Assembly: GCA_025966175.1 (NCBI GenBank)
Contig: JAOPVN010000375.1
Location: 1 to 5,664 of the forward strand
Direction: 5' to 3'
Source: Modestobacter sp.
GTDB lineage: Bacteria > Actinomycetota > Actinomycetes > Mycobacteriales > Geodermatophilaceae
Length of the DNA: 5,664 bases
The notes beneath the pieces are model-generated. The model searched no databases and had not been told where the DNA came from. It was given only the letters and a program-made list of their open reading frames with translations. Made by a program: the position numbers and the translations under genes. Every line of letters starts with the position of its first letter. Position 1 is the first letter of the stretch. Below are positions 1 through 5,664 of this stretch, in pieces.

Positions 1-529
<529 letters not shown>

Positions 530-533
<4 letters not shown>

Positions 534-1201
534 GCGCTCACGACCGCCTTCAGCACGCTGGAGAAGAAGCCCAGGCCGTCGGTGCTGGGCCCGGTGAGGT
601 CCTCCACCGCGTGCTCCGGGTGCGGCATCAGCCCGACCACCCGACCGTCGGCACTGGTCACCCCGGCGATGTCCCGGGAGCTGCCGTTGGGGTTGCCACC
701 GACGTAGCGGACGACGACCCGTCCCTCGCCCTCCAGCCGGTCGAGGTCGGCGTCGGCGGCGACGTAGCGGCCCTCACCGTTCTTCACCGGGACGACGATC
801 GTCTGGCCCTGGGCGTACGAGGACGTCCACGCGGTGTCGGCCCGCTCGACGAGCAGGCCCTGGTCGCGGTTGCGGAAGTGCAGGTGGCTGTTGCGGGTCA
901 GCGCGCCCGGCAGCAGCCCGGCCTCGCAGAGCACCTGGAAGCCGTTGCAGATGCCCAGCACCGGCAGGCCCTGGTGGGCCCGGTCGATCACGCTGCGCAT
1001 CAGGGGCGCGCGGGCCGCGATGGCACCGGCACGCAGGTAGTCGCCGTAGGAGAAGCCGCCGGGCAGGACGACCGCGTCCACGTCGGCGAGGTCGTCGTCG
1101 GCGTGCCACAGGGCGACCGGCTCGCCGCCGGCCAGCCGCACCGCCCGCGCGGCGTCGACGTCGTCCAGGGAACCCGGAAAGGTGATGACACCGATGCGCA
1201 C
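530..1201 (-). CDS. purQ: Phosphoribosylformylglycinamidine synthase glutaminase subunit PurQ
   Basis: A class I glutamine amidotransferase that hydrolyses glutamine and passes ammonia to PurL within the PurS/PurQ/PurL complex. The protein is 223 residues, the usual length for stand-alone PurQ (about 220-230). Seen: the start MRIGVITFPGSLDD typical of the family; VVLPGGFSYGDYLRAGA at 44-60 (oxyanion-side glycine loop); the nucleophile Cys85 in LPVLGICNGFQVL; the RNRDQ-type segment near 110; and the catalytic His194/Glu196 in LMPHPEHAVE near the C terminus. The full Cys-His-Glu triad is therefore present. The start is GTG at 1201-1199, because the conserved MRIG N terminus begins exactly there; a GAGAG-like ribosome binding site lies about 5 nt upstream. 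It sits 10 nt after the purS stop and overlaps purL by 4 nt (ATGA), so the three genes look like one operon with stoichiometric expression. Confidence 0.97.
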
Positions 1202-1211
1202 AAGGACTCTC

Positions 1212-1457
1212 TCAGTCGGTGGGGAGGTGCAGCTCGACGTCTTCGATGACGGGGTTGGCCAGGAGGGTCTCGGCGATCTTCCGCAGCTCGGCCTCGTCGG
1301 GCACGCCGTCGACCTCCAGGACGAAGTGCTTGCCCTGGCGGACGCTGCGGACACCCGCGTGACCGAGCCGGCCGAGAGCGCCGAGCACCGCCTGCCCCTG
1401 GGGATCGGAGATCTCTGGCTTCAGGACGACGTCGACGACCACCTCTGGCACGGTCAC
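1212..1457 (-). CDS. purS: Phosphoribosylformylglycinamidine synthase subunit PurS
   Basis: The small structural subunit that bridges PurQ and PurL in the FGAM synthase complex and is needed for ammonia transfer. The protein is 81 residues, matching the family (about 80-85). Seen: VVVDVVLKPEISDPQGQAV at 6-24, the family's best conserved stretch, then LGHAGVRSVRQGKHFVLEVD at 31-50 and a C-terminal NPVIEDVELHL strand at 68-78. It is the first gene of the minus-strand purS-purQ-purL unit, so its promoter should lie in the 217-nt divergent region to its right. The start is uncertain: GTG at 1457-1455 and GTG at 1451-1449 both fit, giving 81 or 79 residues, and neither has a strong ribosome binding site. 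The longer form is chosen because the family commonly carries a few residues before the first beta strand. No ATG is available near that point in this frame. Confidence 0.94.
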   Translation of the reverse strand: MTVPEVVVDVVLKPEISDPQGQAVLGALGRLGHAGVRSVRQGKHFVLEVDGVPDEAELRKIAETLLANPVIEDVELHLPTD

Positions 1458-1674
1458 GAGGGTACCGGCACCCCGAGAACGCCCGGCGGGGCGCGGTCGC
1501 CGGGACGGGTTTGCACACGATCGGACCTCGCCGGCCAGGGACGTCCACCGGCTCCTCACCCCTATGGGTGCACGCGCCCCCGGGTTGCACTGGGCAACGT
1601 GTCCACGGCGCCGATGATGTCGGGGACAGATTCGTCGAGGACCGTCGCGGTGCAGGGGCCGGAGGAGGCAGGGC
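1458..1674. promoter_or_regulatory. Divergent intergenic region between purS and the PilZ gene
   Basis: This 217-nt region has no convincing gene and must hold the minus-strand promoter for purSQL and probably the plus-strand promoter for the PilZ gene. I cannot point to a clear -35/-10 pair on either strand. TTGCAC occurs twice (1511-1516 and 1585-1590), but neither copy is followed at 16-18 nt by a TANNNT hexamer. Two small inverted repeats are present: CACCC-ctat-GGGTG at 1557-1570 and GTTGC-actgg-GCAAC at 1584-1598. They could be operators or leader hairpins, though stems of 5 bp are common by chance at this GC content. No PurR box or riboswitch was recognised. Confidence 0.5.
1661..1668 (+). 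promoter_or_regulatory. Strong ribosome binding site of the PilZ gene
   Basis: GGAGGAGG lies 6 nt upstream of the ATG at 1675. It is a near-ideal anti-16S match and fixes the start. It is stronger than the sites in front of any of the purine genes here, suggesting efficient initiation on its own transcript. Confidence 0.8.
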
Positions 1675-2340
1675 ATGGTCGCAGGCGTCCCGAACGTCGA
1701 CTACCCGGCTGCCGACACCGCGCTCAGCGTCATGCCGGTCGGCCAGGACGAGGCCCTCACCAGCCGGGTCCGCCGCCAGACGGAGTCCTTCGTCTACGTC
1801 ACGCCGCCGCGCAACGGCATCGGTGAGAGCGTCCCCTTCGTGGAGCGGGACATGCTCGAGCTGTCCTGGCAGAGCGACGACGGGCTGCGCTCGGTGCCCG
1901 CCGACGCCTCAGCGGTCAGCGACGACGGCCTGTGGAAGCTCAAGATCACCGGGCCGGCCAGCCGCATCCAGCGCCGCGACACCGTCCGCGCCCCGATCGG
2001 ACTGTCCGTGTCGCTGGCCTGGGACGCCACGGTGCTCACCGGCAGCACCGTCGACCTCAGCGAGGGCGGCCTGCTCTGCGTCTTCCGCGCCAACGGCGAC
2101 CTCGGCGTGCACGTGCCCTTCCCGAAGAAGGGTCAGCCGCTGCTGCTCAAGCTCGACCTCTACTCCGACGAGCTCGTCACCGAGGTCTCCCTCGTCCGCC
2201 GCCGCCCCCGCCAGGACAACCTGCACGAGTGGTCGCTGACGTTCGAGGCCCTGCCCGAGTCCGCGGCCGACCTCATCCGCTCGCACGTCTTCACCGCGCT
2301 GCGCAACGCCCGCGCCCGCGGCATCGCCGCCCTGTACTGA
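1675..2340 (+). CDS. PilZ-domain protein, predicted cyclic di-GMP receptor (YcgR-like)
   Basis: A 221-residue cytoplasmic protein with no signal peptide or membrane segment. The C-terminal half is a PilZ domain. The c-di-GMP-binding RxxxR motif is at Arg101-Arg105 (in RIQRRDTVRAPI), and the D-x-S-x-x-G motif is Asp127, Ser129, Gly132 (in TVDLSEGGLLC). Both ligand motifs are intact, so binding of c-di-GMP is expected. Residues about 30-95 look like the beta-rich N-terminal domain of YcgR-type proteins (FVYVTPPRNGIGESVPF, then LELSWQSDDGL and DGLWKLKITGP). The C terminus (about 193-221) appears helical. YcgR relatives act as flagellar brakes by binding motor or stator proteins, but PilZ proteins have many outputs, and neither target nor motility genes are in view. 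The start is fixed by GGAGGAGG 6 nt upstream. The gene runs opposite to all four purine genes and lies between two of their units, so it is probably its own transcription unit. Family is firm; cellular role is inferred. Confidence 0.93.
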   Translation: MVAGVPNVDYPAADTALSVMPVGQDEALTSRVRRQTESFVYVTPPRNGIGESVPFVERDMLELSWQSDDGLRSVPADASAVSDDGLWKLKITGPASRIQRRDTVRAPIGLSVSLAWDATVLTGSTVDLSEGGLLCVFRANGDLGVHVPFPKKGQPLLLKLDLYSDELVTEVSLVRRRPRQDNLHEWSLTFEALPESAADLIRSHVFTALRNARARGIAALY

Positions 2341-2371
2341 GCTGTGCACATCGCTGTGCACATCGCTGTGC
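2341..2371. repeat. Short direct tandem repeat, 12-bp unit, about 2.6 copies
   Basis: GCTGTGCACATC is repeated exactly at 2341-2352 and 2353-2364, then a partial copy GCTGTGC follows at 2365-2371. The repeat begins immediately after the TGA stop of the PilZ gene. Each full unit contains the palindrome GTGCAC. It is a microsatellite-like array with no sign of spacers or mobility; a function is not evident. Confidence 0.85.
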
Positions 2372-2376
2372 TCCGC

Positions 2377-2399
2377 ATCGCACCGCGGCCAGGTGCGGT
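2377..2399. terminator. Candidate stem-loop between convergent pilZ-type gene and purC
   Basis: ATCGCACC (2377-2384) can pair with GGTGCGGT (2392-2399), giving 8 bp with one G-T wobble around a 7-nt loop GCGGCCA. It lies between two convergent stops (2340 and 2444), where a bidirectional terminator would be expected. No T-tract follows on either strand, so it is at best a non-canonical actinobacterial terminator. The rest of the 103-nt gap holds nothing else clear apart from CAGCT-c-AGCTG at 2440-2450 over the purC stop. Confidence 0.35.
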
Positions 2400-2443
2400 C
2401 CCCTGCTCTCGTCGAGCCGCTTCGTGGCCCGACGGACGACAGC

Positions 2444-3322
2444 TCAGCTGAACGGCGTGCCCGTGAGCTGCTCGTAGGCCTTGATGTAGCGGTCGCGGGT
2501 GGCGGCGACGACGTCCTCGGGGAGCTCCGGCGGCTCGGACACCCGGTCCCACCCGGAGACGGTCAGCCAGTCCCGGACGAACTGCTTGTCGTAGGACGGC
2601 TGTGCCGCACCCGGGGACCAGGTGGTCGCCGGCCAGAACCGCGAGGAGTCCGGGGTGAGGACCTCGTCGCCGAGCAGCAGCCGGCCCTCCGCCGTCCCGA
2701 ACTCGAACTTGGTGTCGGCCAGCACGATCCCGGCGGACTCGGCGATCTCCGCGCCCCGGCGGTAGAGCGCCAGCGTGAGCGACCGCAGCGCCTCGGCCTG
2801 CTCGGCGCCGACCGCCGCCACGACCCCGGCGAACGGGATCGCCTCGTCGTGCTCGCCGACCGCGGCCTTCGTCGACGGGGTGAAGACCGGCTCGGGCAGC
2901 CGGGATCCCTCGACCAATCCGGCCGGCAGCGGGACGTCGACGATCGCGCCCGTGCGCTGGTACTCGACCGTGCCGGAGCCGGACAGGTAGCCGCGGGCCA
3001 CGCACTCCACCGGCAGCATCGACAGCCGCCGCACGAGCATCGATCGGCCGGCCACCTCGGCGGGCACGCCCTCGTCGACCAGCGCCGGCCCCGCGGCCAG
3101 CAGGTGGTGGCCGGCGTCGTGCTCGGCCAGCACCGGCGCCAGCTGCTCGAACCACCACCCCGACAGCGCGGTGAGCACCCGCCCCTTGTCCGGGATCGGG
3201 GTCGGCAGGACGTGGTCGTAGGCGGAGATCCGGTCGCTGGCGACCAGCAGCAGCCGGTCGCCGTCCACGGCGTAGACGTCGCGGACCTTCCCGCGCGCCA
3301 CCAGCTCGAACGGCACGGTCAT
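2444..3322 (-). CDS. purC: Phosphoribosylaminoimidazole-succinocarboxamide (SAICAR) synthase PurC
   Basis: Joins CAIR with aspartate using ATP to give SAICAR, a cytoplasmic step of IMP synthesis; its product is the substrate of PurB, encoded just upstream. The protein is 292 residues, in the range of the longer actinobacterial and eukaryote-like PurC forms (about 290-300). Seen: the N-terminal ATP-site glycine-lysine segment ELVARGKVRDVY at 6-17 and LLLVASDRISAYDHVLPTPI at 24-43; SAICAR synthetase signature 1, LPVECVARGYLSGSG, at 103-117; substrate-loop EPVFTPSTKA at 144-153; signature 2, IVLADTKFEFG, at 199-209; and DKQFVRDWL at 245-253. All key blocks are intact. The ATG at 3322-3320 overlaps the purB stop as ATGA, with no Shine-Dalgarno visible, so translation is probably coupled to purB. 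This reading frame stays open well upstream inside purB, but the conserved N terminus and the ATGA junction set the start. Confidence 0.97.
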   Translation of the reverse strand: MTVPFELVARGKVRDVYAVDGDRLLLVASDRISAYDHVLPTPIPDKGRVLTALSGWWFEQLAPVLAEHDAGHHLLAAGPALVDEGVPAEVAGRSMLVRRLSMLPVECVARGYLSGSGTVEYQRTGAIVDVPLPAGLVEGSRLPEPVFTPSTKAAVGEHDEAIPFAGVVAAVGAEQAEALRSLTLALYRRGAEIAESAGIVLADTKFEFGTAEGRLLLGDEVLTPDSSRFWPATTWSPGAAQPSYDKQFVRDWLTVSGWDRVSEPPELPEDVVAATRDRYIKAYEQLTGTPFS

Positions 3323-4626
3323 GACAACGCGGCCAGCCGGTCGAACAGCGGGCCGAGGTTGGCCACGTAGCGCTCCGGCCGGCAGATCTGGTCCAGCCGG
3401 GCCTCGTCGAGGGTCACGCCCTCCTCGGTGGCCCGGGCGCGCAGGGTTTCGCGGAACGGCGTCCCGTCCTGCCAGGTGCGCATCGCCGCGGACTGGACGA
3501 GCGCGTAGGACTGCTCCCGGGACATCCCGCTCTCCACCAGCTCCAGCAGGACGGCGGAGGTGTAGATCAGCCCACCGGTCGACTCCAGGTTGACCCGCAT
3601 CCGGTCGGCGTCGACGACGAGGTTCTCCACCAGGCCCGCGGTCAGGTTCAGCAGGTAGTCGGTGGTGATCGCCGCATCGGGCAGGAACACCCGCTCGGTG
3701 GAGGAGTGCGAGATGTCCCGCTCGTGCCACAGCGGGATGCCCTCCATGATCGGCACGATCGCCGCGCGCACCACCCGGGCCAGCCCGGCGATCCGCTCGG
3801 AGCGGATCGGGTTCTTCTTGTGCGGCATCGCGCTGGAGCCCTTCTGGCCCGCGCCGAACGCCTCGGACAGCTCGCGCACCTCGGTGCGCTGGCCGTGCCG
3901 CACCTCCAGGGCGATCGCCTCGCACACGGTGGCGATGACCGCCAGCGCGGCGACCCACTCGCTGATGCCGTCGCGCAGCACCACCTGGGTGGACGCGTCG
4001 GCGGCGCGCAGGCCCAGCGCCTCGGCGACGGTCACCTCGACCGAGGGGTCGATCAGCGAGTAGGTGCCGACGGCGCCGGAGATGGCGACCACGCCGACGG
4101 ACTCGCGCGCCCGGCGCAGCCGGTCCCGGGACCGGGCCATCCCGAACGCGAGGTCGGCGACCCGGTGGCCCCAGACGTCGGGCTCGGCGTGCACGCCGTG
4201 GGTGCGCCCGACCTTGATCGTGTTCCGGTGCGCCAGCCCGTGGTCGCGCAGCGCGGCGACCAGCCGATCGGCCTTCGCCAGCAGCACGTCGGTGGCGTCG
4301 GTGAGCTGGATGGCCAGCGCGGTGTCCAGCAGGTCCGAGGACGTCATGCCGTGGTGCACGTAGGCCGCAGCCGAGCGGGGCTCGGTGTTGTCCGCCCACG
4401 CGGTGAGGAAGGCGATGACGTCGTGCTGCGTCGTCTCCTCGATCTCCGCGACCCGCTCGGGGGTGGGCGGCGGGGCGTTGCGCACCGGCTCGACGACGTC
4501 GGCGGGGACCCGGCCGGCCGCCGCGTGCGCCTCCAGGACGAGCGTCTCGACCCGGCACCACAACTCGTACTTGTGCTGGTCGCTCCATACCCGGCCCATC
4601 TCGGGCAGGGTGTAACGGTCGATCAT
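3319..4626 (-). CDS. purB: Adenylosuccinate lyase PurB
   Basis: A fumarase/aspartase-superfamily lyase that removes fumarate twice in purine synthesis: SAICAR to AICAR, and adenylosuccinate to AMP. It acts as a cytoplasmic homotetramer. The protein is 435 residues, close to the Bacillus-type enzyme (about 431). Seen: the typical N terminus MIDRYTLPEMGRVWSDQHKY; EETTQHDVIAFL with His68; MTSSDLLDTA at 94-103; the catalytic-His region KVGRTHGVHAEP at 138-149 (His143); and the superfamily signature GSSAMPHKKNP at 263-273, with the mobile-loop serine, followed by IRSERIAGLAR. The substrate-binding SHSSTERVFLPDA is at 306-318. No key residue is missing. The ATG at 4626 is chosen because the family N terminus begins there; an in-frame GTG at 4644 would add six residues (VPRGAR) unlike the family. 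No clear ribosome binding site is seen. It is the first gene of a purB-purC unit, overlapping purC by 4 nt. Confidence 0.97.
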   Translation of the reverse strand: MIDRYTLPEMGRVWSDQHKYELWCRVETLVLEAHAAAGRVPADVVEPVRNAPPPTPERVAEIEETTQHDVIAFLTAWADNTEPRSAAAYVHHGMTSSDLLDTALAIQLTDATDVLLAKADRLVAALRDHGLAHRNTIKVGRTHGVHAEPDVWGHRVADLAFGMARSRDRLRRARESVGVVAISGAVGTYSLIDPSVEVTVAEALGLRAADASTQVVLRDGISEWVAALAVIATVCEAIALEVRHGQRTEVRELSEAFGAGQKGSSAMPHKKNPIRSERIAGLARVVRAAIVPIMEGIPLWHERDISHSSTERVFLPDAAITTDYLLNLTAGLVENLVVDADRMRVNLESTGGLIYTSAVLLELVESGMSREQSYALVQSAAMRTWQDGTPFRETLRARATEEGVTLDEARLDQICRPERYVANLGPLFDRLAALS

Positions 4627-4733
4627 GCGGGCACCGCGGGGCACTGATCAGTTCGGGACGACACGGGCCCATCTTCCCGCACGACCTGGCAGGCTCACCC
4701 TGACCCCTGCTCCCGACCGCCTGGAGGACCTCG
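4627..4733. promoter_or_regulatory. Divergent intergenic region between purB and the AI-2E-family gene
   Basis: This 107-nt spacer should contain the minus-strand promoter for purB-purC and the plus-strand promoter for the transporter. A perfect 10-bp palindrome ACTGATCAGT lies at 4643-4652, 16 nt before the purB ATG, and could be an operator, although palindromes of this size also occur by chance every kilobase or so. I find no convincing -35/-10 pair on either strand. Confidence 0.45.
4723..4728 (+). promoter_or_regulatory. Ribosome binding site of the AI-2E-family gene
   Basis: GGAGGA ends 5 nt before the ATG at 4734. An in-frame TGA at 4701-4703 lies just upstream with no other start between, so this site decides the start and supports translation of the long N-terminal extension. 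Confidence 0.75.
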
Positions 4734-5664
4734 ATGTTCCAACGGGCGACCCGTCTCCTCGAGCGGGCGCGGGAGCGCATCCGGGCCGCCGAGCAGGACC
4801 CGCACGCCTGGCCCGACACCCGGGTGGTGCTGGTCATGGACGACGAGCTCCACGGTCACCTGGAACCCGACACCAGCGGGCCGGACGACGCCAGCTCCGA
4901 CGGCACGGGGACTCCGGTCGTCAGTCGGGTGGAGACGCCGACCCCGGCTCCGGACACGGCACACCCGGGGGCACCGGGGCAGCGCGACCCGGCGTCGGAC
5001 AGCGCGGCCCCGGGCAACGGCCTGCCGTCGGTCGGCGCCCCGGACAGCAGGGCCCCGGACATCGACATCCCCGGCGGCATCAGCGGCCCGCCCCGGCCCG
5101 GCGGGCCCCCACCGCGTCCGGGTCGGGACCGCAGGCGGGGCAGCCTGCTCGGGCCCGATGTCCCGGTGGCCGCCGACCAGTCCGTGCCCAACGGGCTCCG
5201 GATCGCCGCCGCGTGGTCCTGGCGCTGCGTGATGGTCGTCGCCGCGCTCTACCTGCTGTTGCAGGCCACGGCCTATCTGACCGTCGTCATCGTCCCGGTG
5301 TTCATCGGCCTCCTGCTGGCCGCCCTCCTGCAGCCCGGCGCGGCTGCCCTGCGCCGCCACGGCTGGTCGGACTCGCTGTCCGCCCTGACCATGCTGGTCG
5401 TCGGCCTCGGCGTGGTCGCGGGGATCATCACCCTCGTCGTGGAGCAGTTCGCAGCCGGCTACAACGACCTCGCCGACCAGGTGGGCCAGGGACTCGCCCA
5501 GATCCAGGACCTGGCCGTCCGCACCTTCCCGATCTCACAGAACCAGATCAACGAGGCCGTGGCCGGCGCCCAGGACGCCATCGTGGCCAACCGCTCCCTG
5601 CTCACGACCGGAGCCCTGACCACAGCGGCCACGGTCGGTGAGGTCTTCACCGGCGCGCTGCTGA
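4734..5664 (+). CDS. AI-2E family transporter-like membrane protein (3' end outside window)
   Basis: The first 310 residues are visible and the frame is open at the right edge. From about residue 150 it reads as the start of an AI-2E family (PF01594-type) polytopic membrane protein: VPNGLRIAAAWSWR at 151-164, then hydrophobic segments at about 165-181, 182-199 (VVIVPVFIGLLLAALLQPG) and 215-236 (ALTMLVVGLGVVAGIITLVV). A soluble, amphipathic stretch follows (EQFAAGYNDLADQVGQGLAQ, about 237-256) that matches the family's large extracytoplasmic region. Family members include proposed autoinducer-2 exporters and Na+/H+ antiporters; the substrate here is unknown. Before the membrane part lies an unusual extension of about 145 residues: a basic amphipathic helix at 1-20 (RATRLLERARERIRAAE), a short VVLVMDDELHGHLEP at 31-45, then a Pro/Asp/Gly/Ala-rich low-complexity region ending in an Arg-rich segment (about 119-135). 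The start is supported by GGAGGA 5 nt upstream and an in-frame stop at 4701. It is transcribed away from purB and shows no functional link to it. Confidence 0.88.
   Translation, partial: MFQRATRLLERARERIRAAEQDPHAWPDTRVVLVMDDELHGHLEPDTSGPDDASSDGTGTPVVSRVETPTPAPDTAHPGAPGQRDPASDSAAPGNGLPSVGAPDSRAPDIDIPGGISGPPRPGGPPPRPGRDRRRGSLLGPDVPVAADQSVPNGLRIAAAWSWRCVMVVAALYLLLQATAYLTVVIVPVFIGLLLAALLQPGAAALRRHGWSDSLSALTMLVVGLGVVAGIITLVVEQFAAGYNDLADQVGQGLAQIQDLAVRTFPISQNQINEAVAGAQDAIVANRSLLTTGALTTAATVGEVFTGALL

Noticed and set aside
611..1249. A plus-strand open frame of 212 codons antisense to purQ, and a similar one at 219-707.
   Set aside because: They mirror codon structure of purQ and purL, have no recognisable domain, and no good ribosome binding site was noted.
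1458..1674. Possible purine riboswitch or small ORF upstream of purS.
   Set aside because: I see no conserved purine aptamer core or multi-stem fold, and no open frame with a start and ribosome binding site that is not a shadow.
1909..2361. A minus-strand frame of 150 codons opposite the PilZ gene.
   Set aside because: It is a shadow: its beginning is inside the tandem repeat and it has no domain, while the plus strand carries intact PilZ motifs and a strong ribosome binding site.
2341..2371. Possible CRISPR array or insertion-sequence end from the 12-bp repeats.
   Set aside because: The units are directly adjacent with no spacers, too short for CRISPR repeats, and there is no transposase or target duplication nearby.
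3706..4647. A long plus-strand open frame (313 codons) antisense to purB.
   Set aside because: It has shadow composition (His, Gly, Arg, Val, Asp repeats) with no recognisable domain, and the opposite strand encodes an intact PurB.
3323..4837. The purC reading frame remains open upstream through all of purB and beyond, as if it were a 797-residue protein.
   Set aside because: The upstream part is Arg/Gly/Pro-rich shadow translation typical of GC-rich DNA. purB is read in another frame over the same bases with all its motifs, and the PurC family N terminus begins at 3322.
4625..5641. A 338-codon plus-strand frame overlapping the AI-2E-family gene, plus minus-strand frames at 4695-5360 and 4856-5191.
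   Set aside because: The translations are Pro/Arg/Gly low complexity, whereas the frame starting at 4734 gives clear membrane segments and a family-like sequence.

Overview
The base composition is very GC-rich, with G/C dominating third codon positions, and two genes start with GTG. Together with the Actinobacteria-style de novo purine genes, in which the FGAM synthase is split into PurS, PurQ and a short PurL, this points to a high-GC actinomycete chromosome. The style of the AI-2E-type transporter and the PilZ protein would fit Geodermatophilaceae (Blastococcus, Geodermatophilus, Modestobacter), but that family placement is inference and is not proven by the window.

Layout from left to right: the 5' part of purL (minus strand, cut by the left edge), purQ (minus) and purS (minus) form a tight purS-purQ-purL operon read right to left. 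A 217-nt divergent intergenic region follows, then a complete plus-strand gene for a PilZ-domain (c-di-GMP receptor) protein with a strong ribosome binding site. A 103-nt convergent intergenic region carries a short 12-bp tandem repeat and a small stem-loop. Next come purC and purB on the minus strand, overlapping by ATGA and transcribed purB then purC. A 107-nt divergent spacer leads to a plus-strand AI-2E-family membrane protein with a long disordered N-terminal extension, cut by the right edge.

Functionally, PurS, PurQ and PurL make up the FGAM synthase complex (FGAR + Gln + ATP to FGAM). PurC makes SAICAR from CAIR and aspartate. PurB releases fumarate from SAICAR and also from adenylosuccinate. 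The window therefore holds several middle and late IMP-synthesis steps plus the AMP branch step. The PilZ gene splits the purine cluster into two minus-strand transcription units and is probably an independent signalling gene. I see no mobile element, tRNA, rRNA, CRISPR array or convincing novel defence system. The unusual points are modest: the c-di-GMP receptor between purine operons, the tandem repeat after it, and the transporter's N-terminal extension.
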